Positions 8,431 to 16,742 of a stretch of 64,000 nt of DNA are shown here, in pieces. A program made the position numbers and the translations under genes. How positions within the stretch are numbered: position 1 is the first letter of the stretch; each line of letters opens with the position of its first letter. The notes below the pieces were generated by a model, which saw only the letters and a list, made by a program, of their open reading frames with translations, searched no databases and was not told where the DNA came from. This stretch comes from JAFEDN01 sp963795715 (GTDB lineage: Bacteria > Pseudomonadota > Gammaproteobacteria > Coxiellales > Coxiellaceae), in contig CAWCIY010000003.1 in the NCBI GenBank assembly GCA_963795715.1, forward strand, positions 434,001 through 498,000, in the 5' to 3' direction.

Positions 8431-8855
8431 TATTGAAATGTGGTTGCATATTGGCTTTTGATTTTGGGCTGCGACGAATTGGCGTAGCAGTTGGCCAATT
8501 AGTAACGCATTCGGCCACGCCCTTAGCGCCTTTGTATGCAGAAAAAGGTCAACCCAATTGGGATGAAATAGCCACTCTGATTAAAAAGTGGGATCCTAAA
8601 ATTTTACTGGTTGGATTACCCTATAAATTGCACGGCGGAGAACAAGCGATTAGCTTTGCCGCCAGACAATTTGCCCAACAACTGGAAACACGCTTTGATT
8701 TGCCCGTTCATTTAATTGATGAACGGCTAACTACCCGAGAAGCCAAACGGCAGTTAACAGAAAGCGGCATTAAATTTAAAGATTTTCCATCCATAGACAG
8801 CTTTGCAGCCAAACTGATTTTGGAATCTTGGATGAATCAACAAAAATCGGATTAG
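8427..8855 (+). CDS. ruvX: RuvX/YqgF putative pre-16S rRNA nuclease
   Basis: 142 residues with an RNase H-like fold. Motifs: LAFDFGLRRIGVAVG at residues 9-23 (first catalytic Asp), LLVGLPYKLHG in the middle, HLIDERLTTREA near residue 96 (second acidic site) and SIDSFAAKLILESW at the end (third Asp). It is implicated in 16S rRNA 5'-end maturation. The start is GTG at 8427, overlapping the yqgE stop; later starts would cut into the first strand. Confidence 0.93.
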   Translation: MILKCGCILAFDFGLRRIGVAVGQLVTHSATPLAPLYAEKGQPNWDEIATLIKKWDPKILLVGLPYKLHGGEQAISFAARQFAQQLETRFDLPVHLIDERLTTREAKRQLTESGIKFKDFPSIDSFAAKLILESWMNQQKSD

Positions 8856-8923
8856 GGAGGAACTTTCAGTTTCCCTTCTCATCCAACCTGGCAAAAGTTC
8901 TTAAAATAAGCTATTCTGCCCTC

Positions 8924-9859
8924 ATGCAGCATTTACTAAAAATCACAGATTTAAATCATCACCAAATGACTGCTTTGTTCGATAGAACTGAACATTTTCT
9001 CCAAACTCTGGTGAAAAATAATCAGCAATCCACAGCTTTGGCTGGACAAGTTGTCGCAAACTTATTCTTTGAACCGAGCACTCGTACTCAATTTTCATTT
9101 ACCATTGCCGCCCATCGGTTAGGGGCTTTAGCACTAAACCCTCTCATGAACCGGACTTCCACTGTCAAAGGTGAATCCTTACTCGACACAGTTCGCACTT
9201 TTATCGCCATGGGCGCTAAGCTCATAGTGGTCCGTCATTCAGAAGAACATGTGCCAGAGTTGTTGGCAAAAGAAATTGGCCAAGAAGCCTGTATTATCAA
9301 TGGAGGTGATGGAGCCCATCAACACCCTAGTCAAGCATTACTAGATCTTTTCACCATACATAAATACAAAGGAGAGTTTCGTGGGTTAAAAGTGGCTATT
9401 ATGGGAGACATTGCCCACTCACGTGTCGCTCGTTCTTTAGTGCAAGGTTTAAAAATTATGGGATGCACAGATATCAATGTCATTGCGCCGACACAATTTA
9501 TGCCGCAAGATCTCGAAACTTGGGGAGTGCATTCTTATCACGATATTGCGGAAGGAATTAGTGGCGCCGATGTGATCGTTACTTTACGAATACAATTAGA
9601 ACGGATCGTATTAACCTCGCATATGCCAGAACCCAAAATGTTTTTTGAAAAATATCGTTTAAATGCTGAGAATTTACGATTAGCCAATCCTAAAGCCATC
9701 GTCATGCATCCTGCGCCCATGAACCGGGAATTGGAAATCACTTCCGAAGTTGCAGACGGACCTCAATCGGTAATTTTTCAACAAATCACCCATGGTGTTG
9801 CCGTGCGGATGGCAGTCATAGAGTCATTATGCTTTACCAATTACCGATTGAACACTTAA
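8924..9859 (+). CDS. pyrB: Aspartate carbamoyltransferase catalytic subunit
   Basis: 311 residues from the ATG at 8924 (MQHLLKITDL), the normal PyrB length; a longer in-frame ORF from 8828 is ignored because it overlaps ruvX and extends past the family start. It condenses carbamoyl phosphate with aspartate in pyrimidine synthesis. Carbamoyl-phosphate loop FFEPSTRTQFSF (residues 53-64), HPSQALLDLFT, and the C-terminal MHPAPMNRELEI are all present. No pyrI or pyrC follows; its 3' end instead overlaps a parB-like gene by 31 bp. Confidence 0.95.
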   Translation: MQHLLKITDLNHHQMTALFDRTEHFLQTLVKNNQQSTALAGQVVANLFFEPSTRTQFSFTIAAHRLGALALNPLMNRTSTVKGESLLDTVRTFIAMGAKLIVVRHSEEHVPELLAKEIGQEACIINGGDGAHQHPSQALLDLFTIHKYKGEFRGLKVAIMGDIAHSRVARSLVQGLKIMGCTDINVIAPTQFMPQDLETWGVHSYHDIAEGISGADVIVTLRIQLERIVLTSHMPEPKMFFEKYRLNAENLRLANPKAIVMHPAPMNRELEITSEVADGPQSVIFQQITHGVAVRMAVIESLCFTNYRLNT

Positions 9860-10611
9860 AACGAGGACGCTTCCAACCACGGCGGGAATTTGACAACACC
9901 GCTTTGGAAGAGTTAGCAGAATCCATTCGATCCAGCGGCTTGATTCAACCAATTGTAGTGCGCAAATTAGCCGCTGATGACCGTTACGAAATCATTGCCG
10001 GGGAGAGACGCTGGCGGGCTGCTCAAATTGCCGGAATGAGTCATGTGCCCTGTCTTATCCAAAATTATACTGATGAGCAAGCAGCGGCTGTAACTGCAAT
10101 AGAAAATATTCAGCGCAAGAGTTTAAATCCAATCGAAGAAGCGCAATCGTTACAACGGCTGATTGATGAGTTTGGCTATTCCCACGAGCAAGTCGCTGCA
10201 GTGATCGGCAAAGCACGCAGCCAGGTAAGCAATACTTTGCGGCTATTGCGTTTAGATGAAAAAGTTCAAACCTGGTTAATTGAGGGTAAATTAACAGAAG
10301 GCCATGGTAAGTTGTTGGCGGCATTGAATTCACGTGAACAACTAGAATTAGCCAAGCGCTGCGTCGACAATCAATGGTCAGTTCGTCAGATAGAGCAACA
10401 ACTTAAAAAGACATCCTCTCAATGTACTGCGCCATCCAGTCTTCATGCCGATATCAAAAGATTAGAAAAAATTTTATCCGATCGTTTTAGCACCAAAGTG
10501 AAATTAGAAACAGATGGAAACGGCAAAAGCGGTTGGGTTAGCATCCAATTTTTTGATAATGAAATTCTGCAAGGCCTTTTAGAAAAGATGGGAGTGGTTT
10601 TGGAAGAATAA
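9829..10611 (+). CDS. ParB/Spo0J-family protein (second copy in the window)
   Basis: 260 residues. It starts directly at the ParB nuclease/CTPase-like N-domain (LPIEHLKRGRFQPRREFD, box with EIIAGERRWRAAQ, then TAIENIQRKSLNPIEEA) and continues into the helix-turn-helix region (YSHEQVAAVIGKARSQVSNTLRLLRL) and a short C-terminal dimerisation part. Compared with the parB at 25452 it lacks the N-terminal leader that in chromosomal ParB stimulates ParA, and it has no ParA partner. It overlaps the 3' end of pyrB by 31 bp. Possible roles are nucleoid occlusion (Noc-like) or a second centromere binder; both are inference. Confidence 0.88.
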   Translation: MLYQLPIEHLKRGRFQPRREFDNTALEELAESIRSSGLIQPIVVRKLAADDRYEIIAGERRWRAAQIAGMSHVPCLIQNYTDEQAAAVTAIENIQRKSLNPIEEAQSLQRLIDEFGYSHEQVAAVIGKARSQVSNTLRLLRLDEKVQTWLIEGKLTEGHGKLLAALNSREQLELAKRCVDNQWSVRQIEQQLKKTSSQCTAPSSLHADIKRLEKILSDRFSTKVKLETDGNGKSGWVSIQFFDNEILQGLLEKMGVVLEE

Positions 10612-10633
10612 AAAGATGACGGACCCACGATGA

Positions 10634-11308
10634 CTATACCCAGCGCTTATACGCTAAAGTCAGCCCATCACTGATAGGCAGAATGCACATTACCACTCTG
10701 GCGTCTTTTAAAATCTTATCATTCAAATCTTGCAAAGCTCGAGTACTTGGACTGTGATCGTTCAACTGAGCCACCTTGCCAGATTGCAAAGTATTATCAA
10801 TGGCAATAACTCCGCCAGGTTTTACCAAAAGTAAACATTGTTCGTAATAAGTATCGTAGCCGGTTTTATTTGCATCAATAAAAGCAAAATCAAACCCATC
10901 TTTGTAACCTGTCTGAATCAAATGCTGCAAAGTGGTACTCGCCTGTCCCAGTTTAAGCTCAATTTGCTGGCTTTTTCCCGCCTTATGCCAGAAATCTTGA
11001 GCCAGCGCGGTAGTGGTTTCATTAATATCGCAAGTAATCAGTTTGCCATCCTCCGCTAGCGCTAAAGCCATCCATAGAGCACTATAACCAGTAAAAGTTC
11101 CAATCTCTAGTACTCTTTTAGCTTGCATGAGTTTCACTAAAAAATGCATCAACTGGCCTTGCTCCGGCGAAATCTCCATGTGCGCCGAATCAGGAAAACG
11201 CTTAAAAGTTTCTTGGCGCAGCTCTGCCAAAATTGCAGATTCACGGTGAGCGTGCGCTTGATAATAGTCATAAACGTCAGACGTCAAATTTAAAGTTTTT
11301 GTTGCCAT
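10634..11308 (-). CDS. O-methyltransferase (SAM-dependent, family 3)
   Basis: 224 residues. Class I Rossmann methyltransferase of the catechol/caffeoyl-CoA O-methyltransferase group: RVLEIGTFTGYSALWMA (SAM loop, residues 65-81), LITCDINE, FDFAFIDANKTGYDTYYE (metal-binding Asp and motif IV), and GGVIAIDNTLQSGKV. The substrate is unknown; bacterial relatives include tRNA 5-hydroxyuridine methyltransferase TrmR and small-molecule methylases. Its start overlaps the end of the upstream membrane protein gene by 19 bp, so they are likely co-transcribed. It converges on the parB-like gene with 22 bp between stops. Confidence 0.88.
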   Translation of the reverse strand: MATKTLNLTSDVYDYYQAHAHRESAILAELRQETFKRFPDSAHMEISPEQGQLMHFLVKLMQAKRVLEIGTFTGYSALWMALALAEDGKLITCDINETTTALAQDFWHKAGKSQQIELKLGQASTTLQHLIQTGYKDGFDFAFIDANKTGYDTYYEQCLLLVKPGGVIAIDNTLQSGKVAQLNDHSPSTRALQDLNDKILKDARVVMCILPISDGLTLAYKRWV

Positions 11309-12888
11309 AATTTTAATTCCAATGGATGATTCCAGACCATAATCATTCCGTCATCATAAGGCAAAGTTTGCGATGGCGGCCCATATTGTTCAATTAAATT
11401 TTTGCCCACAATATTAAGGTCTTGTATTCCCTTATTTAGGACGGATGGATGAAAAAAAATAAAAAAAGTTTTTTGATCCTTTGGAATATCCTCTGATGTG
11501 TACCATAAAGGGGAAAGCTGTTTACGATTTACCCAAAACATTTTTCCATTTTCAAAAAACACCGGTCGCACTCGAATGCGATTATTGCTGAGAGCAGTAA
11601 AAACATTGGCGTTAATATAATCAGCATAACCATAAGACCATCCATGAGCTATCATGGTATTAATAAAGTTTTGATGCCATAATTGATCATTAGAAACAAA
11701 ATTAATGGGTTTTTTCCATAAGGGCGCGGAAGTACTAAGTCCAGTGATTACATATAAAATAGCGACCGAAATTACCGACATTTTAGAAATTTTTGAAAGA
11801 TAAAACCAATTGAACTCAATAATTAAAGAAAAACCTAGGATACTCCAGAAAAAGAAGTTAAGAAAATACCGAAAATAATCCAAACTACCGTCGTGGTCCA
11901 AGCCACTACTGAGTAAAAATGAAATTGTCAATAAAACCAGTGAGGCGCCTGCAAATATAAAGAAAAAAAGCTGTTCCCGCGTGGTGCAACCGTGTTGTCT
12001 AATTTTCAAAATACTTAAACTGATTAAACCAAAAAAAATCAGCAGTGAGGCCAATGCCGTCCAAGAAGAATGTCCTGGAAACACTTGAAAATACCAACCC
12101 GCGTTTTTAATTAAGATATAAATATGTTTTAAAATCTCATGACCTTTGGCTACCTTATAAGCGACTGAACTTAGGAAAAGAAATAACCCCAGAATTTTAG
12201 TAAAATTAAGCAAAATTGCAATGACAATAACAATGAATAAGGGAATCCAATCAGAAGATTCATTTTTCGGTAAAGTTTTTTTACGCATGAACCAGAACGT
12301 AGCCGTAATGAAGGGTGCACTGAAACAAGGTAAAAACCAAGGGTCAGATAAACCACCGATCACTATTGTTAAGAACACACCATACAGAGCTAATTTGTTT
12401 TTCTTTTGTAGCCAAAGAATAGTAAACAAAACAGCCAATAGTCCGAAAAAAAACGTTATGTTGTGGGTAATTGGATAGGTCAAAGAGCCATTTATATACA
12501 AGAAAGACCCCGCAAATAACCAAAGAATTGGCGCTAATAGGCAGGCTACTCTAGATCCCAATTGATAAGCAATGTAACTGCATAAAAATACATCAGCCAA
12601 AAAAATACCCCAACCGGATAAGATAATGAGTTTGGGTGAGAAGGGAAAAAAATAAAAAAGCAAAGAATGCCAGGAAAATAAGGATAACAACCAATTATCT
12701 TGGGTGTAACGCCAGGTTTTTATAAAATTCCAGCCATGATCATGAAATCCATACCACAGCATAGCCGTGTCGGTGCTATCAGCATCCACGGAAACAAAGT
12801 GTACAGTTAGCAGTAAAGCATTATAAGCGCCTATCAGTAATAGGCTAACAAAAAGCAAATAGATAAGTGCACGATGATATTTAAACAA
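11290..12888 (-). CDS. Polytopic membrane protein, GT-C glycosyltransferase-like
   Basis: 532 residues with about ten hydrophobic segments and a soluble C-terminal 130 residues. The layout (first loop with an acidic VDADSTDTAM stretch after TM1, many TMs, soluble tail) resembles GT-C fold sugar transferases that use lipid-linked donors, where an acidic residue in the first large loop is catalytic. I cannot name a family with certainty. It is followed by the O-methyltransferase with an overlap. A topologically similar 540-residue protein lies at 19855-21477. Confidence 0.6.
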   Translation of the reverse strand: MFKYHRALIYLLFVSLLLIGAYNALLLTVHFVSVDADSTDTAMLWYGFHDHGWNFIKTWRYTQDNWLLSLFSWHSLLFYFFPFSPKLIILSGWGIFLADVFLCSYIAYQLGSRVACLLAPILWLFAGSFLYINGSLTYPITHNITFFFGLLAVLFTILWLQKKNKLALYGVFLTIVIGGLSDPWFLPCFSAPFITATFWFMRKKTLPKNESSDWIPLFIVIVIAILLNFTKILGLFLFLSSVAYKVAKGHEILKHIYILIKNAGWYFQVFPGHSSWTALASLLIFFGLISLSILKIRQHGCTTREQLFFFIFAGASLVLLTISFLLSSGLDHDGSLDYFRYFLNFFFWSILGFSLIIEFNWFYLSKISKMSVISVAILYVITGLSTSAPLWKKPINFVSNDQLWHQNFINTMIAHGWSYGYADYINANVFTALSNNRIRVRPVFFENGKMFWVNRKQLSPLWYTSEDIPKDQKTFFIFFHPSVLNKGIQDLNIVGKNLIEQYGPPSQTLPYDDGMIMVWNHPLELKLWQQKL

Positions 12889-13599
12889 AAAGTTGCCTTA
12901 ATATTGAGATAATGGATACTGAATAGTATCATAATTGAGTATTTAGAAACCACAACACCAACGCGCATAGGAGAGCATGGTCCAATGCAGCGTTGATGCA
13001 TGGACTGTAGGTCATTTGCCAAAAATTTGCTGTTGCTTTTATGATCTTTTTGACACGGTTCATTTTCCCCACGTTACCTAACCCTACAAGGTTAACGCCG
13101 TGTATTGGGTTTTGTTTGGTGGAAAAAAGTCCCATTGAACCGGACAAGAGATTCAAAAAAGACAGAAATTTAGGTAAACTGTGAACAGCCATGTTTAGAA
13201 CCCTTAGTTTCTAAATGCGGTTAGTACCGTGGCAAATGTTGTTACCATTTGCCCGGTACGTATATTATCCACCAAATCATGGATGAAAAGCAAGTGGTGT
13301 ACATGAAGAAAATAATATTTTATAAAAATTTTTTAGTTCATATTATCTTAATAATTGCTATTTATTATGGTGGAAACCTCCAACGGATAGGTAATAAAAG
13401 TCAAAAGTCGTGAAGAAAAACTGAACATAATTTTTAAAATTTAAAAATAAACTATGTTGGAGGTTTTTTATTGCCACTCTCTGTGGCCGAGCGCTTCTCA
13501 CTATTTCTTGGCTCACCCTTAGCAGAACACTAAACTTGCAGGAATGTAAAAGATCGCGTTATGATTCTCATTTGTTATATTAAATGATGAGGTCTGTGG
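12889..13599. other. 711-bp intergenic stretch without a convincing gene
   Basis: Divergent genes flank it. I see a hairpin at 13217-13250 (TACCG..CAAATG / CATTTG..CGGTA), an AT-rich stretch 13290-13365, and the hairpin with T-run described separately at 13374-13469. A minus-strand frame at 12929-13192 is open for 87 codons but matches nothing I recognise. The fragments GCAGGAATG and AAAGATCGC near 13540 echo the ends of the candidate MITE at 1559-1914, possibly a broken copy. Confidence 0.5.
13374..13469 (+). ncRNA. Possible small RNA or leader ending in an intrinsic terminator
   Basis: An 11-bp inverted repeat, AAACCTCCAAC at 13374-13384 and GTTGGAGGTTT at 13456-13466, closes a 71-base AT-rich loop and is followed at once by a T-run. 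This is the shape of a terminator whose 5' arm lies far upstream, as in some small RNAs and attenuators. There is no gene immediately upstream on the plus strand, so it would end a short independent transcript. No known RNA family is recognised. Confidence 0.3.
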
Positions 13600-15084
13600 G
13601 TGTCTTTTAAAAAGATAAGCTTATACGGGATTATAGTTCTCAGCACTCTGGTTTCCATTTCTGCATTCGCTGTAGAGAATACCCATCATCACCATACCCA
13701 AACTCCAGCTCATAGCCAGAACAAAAAAAATCCAATAAGTCTTCAAGATAGTTTAGATCATGTGCTAAAAGGGGTCTCACCCCACGCACACATCGGTGTC
13801 ATTGTTGAAACTGTGGATGGTAATCAAATACTTTATCAGCATAATGCCGACAATTTGTTTACCCCAGCCAGTGTAAACAAGTTATTTGTCGCAATTGCTT
13901 CTTTAGATTATTTGAAATCGGACTATCACTTTGAAACCAGAATTAGAACTACTGGTCAAATTAATCAGGGTGTACTCAACGGTGATATTTATTTTCAATT
14001 CAATGGCGATCCTACTTTAACAGATAAGCAACTGATTGCTCTTATTAATGAATTAAAAACCCTTGGTATCAACCAAATCAACGGACACGTTTATTTAGAC
14101 AACACTTCCTACGGTTCTGCCGCTTATGCACCCGGATGGCTGCTGCACGATCTTATTTTTGGCTATGCAGCGCCTTTAAACGCTGTGATTATCAATGAAA
14201 ACCGTTTCGCCATTATTTTATCTCCTTCTCAGCCCGGTAAACCCGCGGCAGTTTCGACGACAGTGCCACCAGGGGTAGTGCGTGTGGAAAATAATACTGT
14301 CACCAGTCCAAGAAAAGCCGAATGTTTATTATCGGTTTACAGTGATAGCAATAATACTTATCACATGCACGGTTGCGTTGCCAGACAACCCAGCAAACAA
14401 TATTATGCTTTGGCTTTAAGAGACCCCATCGCTTATGCTGAAGCACTTATTGCTGAAACATTGAAAAAAAACAACATTGGCTTTTCTGCAGCCATTGAAA
14501 TAAAACCTGCACCTGCCAATTCAGTAGTGCTCACATTACATCAATCTCCTCCTCTCAACTGGATTATCAGAGAAATGCTCAAAGACTCTGATAATCTCTA
14601 TACTAATTCGATATTAAAACAAATTGGGGGGGTTTATTATCAAAGTCAAGGAACCTGGCAAAACGGTTTAAATGCTGTTAAACAAATTTTAGGTACACCA
14701 GCAGGAATCGATTTTAATCAAATACATTTATTTGATGGTTCTGGTTTGTCCAAATACAATCTTGTCACACCTCATCAATTAGCGAAGCTGTTACATTACG
14801 CCTACCAAAATCCTAAAATTCAGACCGACATTTGGAACGCGCTTCCTATTGCAGGCCAAGATGGGACTTTACGGGGAAGATTAATCGCTTTTGCAAAGGG
14901 AGATGTTATTCATGCCAAGACAGGCACCATGCGAGGCTCTGGCGTTAGTGCTTTAGCGGGCTATGCGAAATCTCGCAAACATGGATTATTAGTATTTGTT
15001 ATCATGACTAACGGGTTGGAAGACACGCATCGAGCTTATAAAAACACCGAAGACCGTATCTGCAAGATTTTGCTTACATATTAA
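13600..15084 (+). CDS. dacB: D-alanyl-D-alanine carboxypeptidase/endopeptidase (PBP4 type)
   Basis: 494 residues, periplasmic. An N-terminal signal peptide (YGIIVLSTLVSISAFA) is followed by a His-rich stretch. The penicillin-binding serine motif SVNK (in TPASVNKLF) lies near residue 90, SDN (LKDSDNLY) near 330 and KTGT (HAKTGTMRGSG) near 438. The large insertion between the first two motifs is typical of the S13 peptidase family. It trims or cleaves peptidoglycan cross-links. The GTG start at 13600 has GAGG seven bases upstream; no better ATG precedes the signal peptide. Confidence 0.93.
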   Translation: MSFKKISLYGIIVLSTLVSISAFAVENTHHHHTQTPAHSQNKKNPISLQDSLDHVLKGVSPHAHIGVIVETVDGNQILYQHNADNLFTPASVNKLFVAIASLDYLKSDYHFETRIRTTGQINQGVLNGDIYFQFNGDPTLTDKQLIALINELKTLGINQINGHVYLDNTSYGSAAYAPGWLLHDLIFGYAAPLNAVIINENRFAIILSPSQPGKPAAVSTTVPPGVVRVENNTVTSPRKAECLLSVYSDSNNTYHMHGCVARQPSKQYYALALRDPIAYAEALIAETLKKNNIGFSAAIEIKPAPANSVVLTLHQSPPLNWIIREMLKDSDNLYTNSILKQIGGVYYQSQGTWQNGLNAVKQILGTPAGIDFNQIHLFDGSGLSKYNLVTPHQLAKLLHYAYQNPKIQTDIWNALPIAGQDGTLRGRLIAFAKGDVIHAKTGTMRGSGVSALAGYAKSRKHGLLVFVIMTNGLEDTHRAYKNTEDRICKILLTY

Positions 15085-15518
15085 TCTTTTAGTCGTACTG
15101 CCAGCACATCGCAATGGGCGCCATGCAATACACCATTGGCGGTCGAGCCTAATAATAATCTAACCCCATGCCGGCCATGGCTTCCTAACACTATTAAATC
15201 AATATTTCTTTCTTTAGCTACATCAATAATCACTTGAGCAGCTGGGCCTACTTTTACGAGTTGCCTAGATTCTGGGACATTTAATTTATCTCCCAGCTTA
15301 CGCATAGTGATTTTGGCCTCATTTATCAAAATCTCTTCAATATCAATTCCTGCTGAAACCCCATAAGCAGCGCCATAATTACTCAGATGCTCCACTACGT
15401 TCAATAGCGTGATCGGAGCATTGTAATGCTCGCCAAACATCTGTCCTTCTTTCAAAACCCTTGAATCAGATTTTGGATCTAGTTCAACGGCTAATAAAAT
15501 ATTGGTGTATTTTTTCAT
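15081..15518 (-). CDS. Universal stress protein UspA family
   Basis: 145 residues, single Usp domain. N-terminal ILLAVELDPKS, and the ATP-binding signature GSHGRHGVRLLLGSTANGVL near the C-terminus (G-2x-G-9x-G-S). Cytosolic stress-induced dimer of uncertain mechanism. Its stop codon overlaps the 3' end of dacB by 4 bp in convergent orientation. Confidence 0.92.
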   Translation of the reverse strand: MKKYTNILLAVELDPKSDSRVLKEGQMFGEHYNAPITLLNVVEHLSNYGAAYGVSAGIDIEEILINEAKITMRKLGDKLNVPESRQLVKVGPAAQVIIDVAKERNIDLIVLGSHGRHGVRLLLGSTANGVLHGAHCDVLAVRLKD

Positions 15519-16034
15519 ATGACTATCCTATTAATCACCCGATCAGACCATGTCCACACTATACCATATCCTGGGGATAATTGTGGTATAACTTTTAATA
15601 AAAACAACTATAGAGGGAAAGCTCACTTTTATTCAAAGAATACTAAAAGGATATCCACAAAAAAAGTAAGTAGTTCTCCCTAAGCTAAATACTTTATATT
15701 ACTTCAAATTTGTCAATTATCCATAGTATTTGCCACTGCTAATAACAACAACAAGTATTTAAATAATATTTATTATATAAGTCCGATTTACCAATTAAAA
15801 TCAAGCCTGCACATTTTCTTACAAAAAAAAACCCATACTGATGAGGGATCGCAAGGGAGAGGAGAGCGGAGCGACCTTTCCCTTCATTACCGAGTTCCAG
15901 CTTTGCTGGAGCTCGGTATCTAAACCAGGAAGTAAGAGATCCCGCTGAAGCGGGATCTCTTTTACTGCTCAATATTTAAACATTGACTCGAAAAACAAAT
16001 TTGTTTATTATTAGTCGTTTCGGAGGATAAATTT
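15519..16034. other. AT-rich intergenic region upstream of rpmH; candidate replication-origin remnant
   Basis: In many gammaproteobacteria the gap next to rpmH holds dnaA and oriC. Here 516 bp lie between uspA and rpmH, with no dnaA. I see degenerate DnaA boxes: ATATCCACA at 15652-15660 and TTATCCATA at 15717-15725 (each one mismatch from TTATCCACA), and a weaker GGATAATTG near 15573. An AT-rich run covers 15700-15790. The right part is occupied by a repeat element. Origin function is inference; no perfect box is present. Confidence 0.35.
15838..15963. repeat. Inverted copy of the dispersed structured repeat
   Basis: On the minus strand this carries the same order of modules as the copies at 1234-1569: a terminal hairpin (AGAGATCCCGC/GCGGGATCTCT at 15936-15961), CTTCCTGG-like spacer, a second hairpin (CCGAGTTCCAGC/GCTGGAGCTCGG) and the conserved AAGGGAAAGGTCGCTCCG core at 15855-15889. 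Both hairpins have arm sequences different from the other copies yet remain fully paired. Confidence 0.7.
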
Positions 16035-16169
16035 ATGATGAGAACATATCAACCCAGTAACCTTCACCGCAAACGTACTCACGGGTTTCGTGCCAGAATG
16101 CAATCTGTCGGCGGCAGAAAAGTGCTTAATGCACGGCGCGCCAAAGGTAGAAAACGTTTAAGTGTTTGA
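16035..16169 (+). CDS. rpmH: 50S ribosomal protein L34
   Basis: 44 residues (or 43 from the second ATG at 16038), too short for standard ORF filters. The sequence MMRTYQPSNLHRKRTHGFRA with GRKVLNARRAKGRKRL is a clear L34. CGGAGG lies at 16021-16026, giving good spacing. The stop overlaps the GTG start of rnpA, a classic translational coupling. It heads the rpmH-rnpA-yidD-yidC-mnmE run. Confidence 0.97.
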   Translation: MMRTYQPSNLHRKRTHGFRARMQSVGGRKVLNARRAKGRKRLSV

Positions 16170-16509
16170 CAATAATGCTTTTCCTAAGCAATTTCGGTTA
16201 CTTAAAGAAAATCAATTTCAACAAGTGCTATCTAAAGAACAGAGTGTATTAGGGAAGTATTATGTGTGTTATTACCTCTCTAATGAATTGTTGTATTCGC
16301 GATTAGGCATTATAGTAGCTAAAAAAAAATGCCGTTTAGCAATTACTCGCAACCGGATAAGACGGCAAATACGCGAAAGTTTTCGCCACTTTCAATCGAA
16401 ACTACCTGGTTATGACATCGTAATGGTGGCGCGTCAGGCGGCGCAGGCTGCTAGTAAATTTGAGTTACGGCAATGTTTAGACAATTTGTTTTTAAAACTT
16501 ATAGCTTAG
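16162..16509 (+). CDS. rnpA: Ribonuclease P protein component
   Basis: 115 residues, normal for RnpA. It binds the catalytic RNA subunit and tRNA 5' leaders. Visible: FPKQFRLLKENQFQQVL at the start, LGIIVAKKKCRLAITRNRIRRQIRESFR at residues 52-79 (the RNR basic motif), and DIVMVARQAA. The start is GTG at 16162 inside the end of rpmH; an internal ATG would remove the first strand. Confidence 0.95.
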   Translation: MFDNNAFPKQFRLLKENQFQQVLSKEQSVLGKYYVCYYLSNELLYSRLGIIVAKKKCRLAITRNRIRRQIRESFRHFQSKLPGYDIVMVARQAAQAASKFELRQCLDNLFLKLIA

Positions 16510-16742
16510 TATCAAGAGGCTTAATCGCTATAATATCGGGTTATCGATATTTTATTAGCCCCTGGTTAGGTAACCGTTGCCGGTTTTACCCTTCTTGTTC
16601 AGAATATTCTCAAGAAGCCATATTAAAACTGGGTATGGCCAAAGGCTTAGCATTGACTGTTTGGCGAATTTTGCGATGTCATCCTTACCATCCTGGGGGT
16701 TATGACCCGGTCCTAAATGAAGGAAAGAGTAATGAACTTTAA
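16473..16742 (+). CDS. yidD: Membrane protein insertion efficiency factor YidD
   Basis: 89 residues. The core shows GYRYFISPWLGNRCRFYPSCSEYSQEAI with the conserved cysteines, and CHPYHPGGYDPV near the end. It is a small inner-membrane-associated protein that helps YidC/Sec insertion. The 5' end overlaps rnpA by 37 bp; a later start is possible, but the family core begins near residue 14 either way. The stop overlaps the yidC start region. Confidence 0.93.
   Translation: MFRQFVFKTYSLVSRGLIAIISGYRYFISPWLGNRCRFYPSCSEYSQEAILKLGMAKGLALTVWRILRCHPYHPGGYDPVLNEGKSNEL

Noticed and set aside
10329..10338. TTCACGTGAA as a parS site
   Set aside because: Only the central ten of sixteen bases match, it is inside a coding gene, and no second copy is nearby; kept only as a side note.
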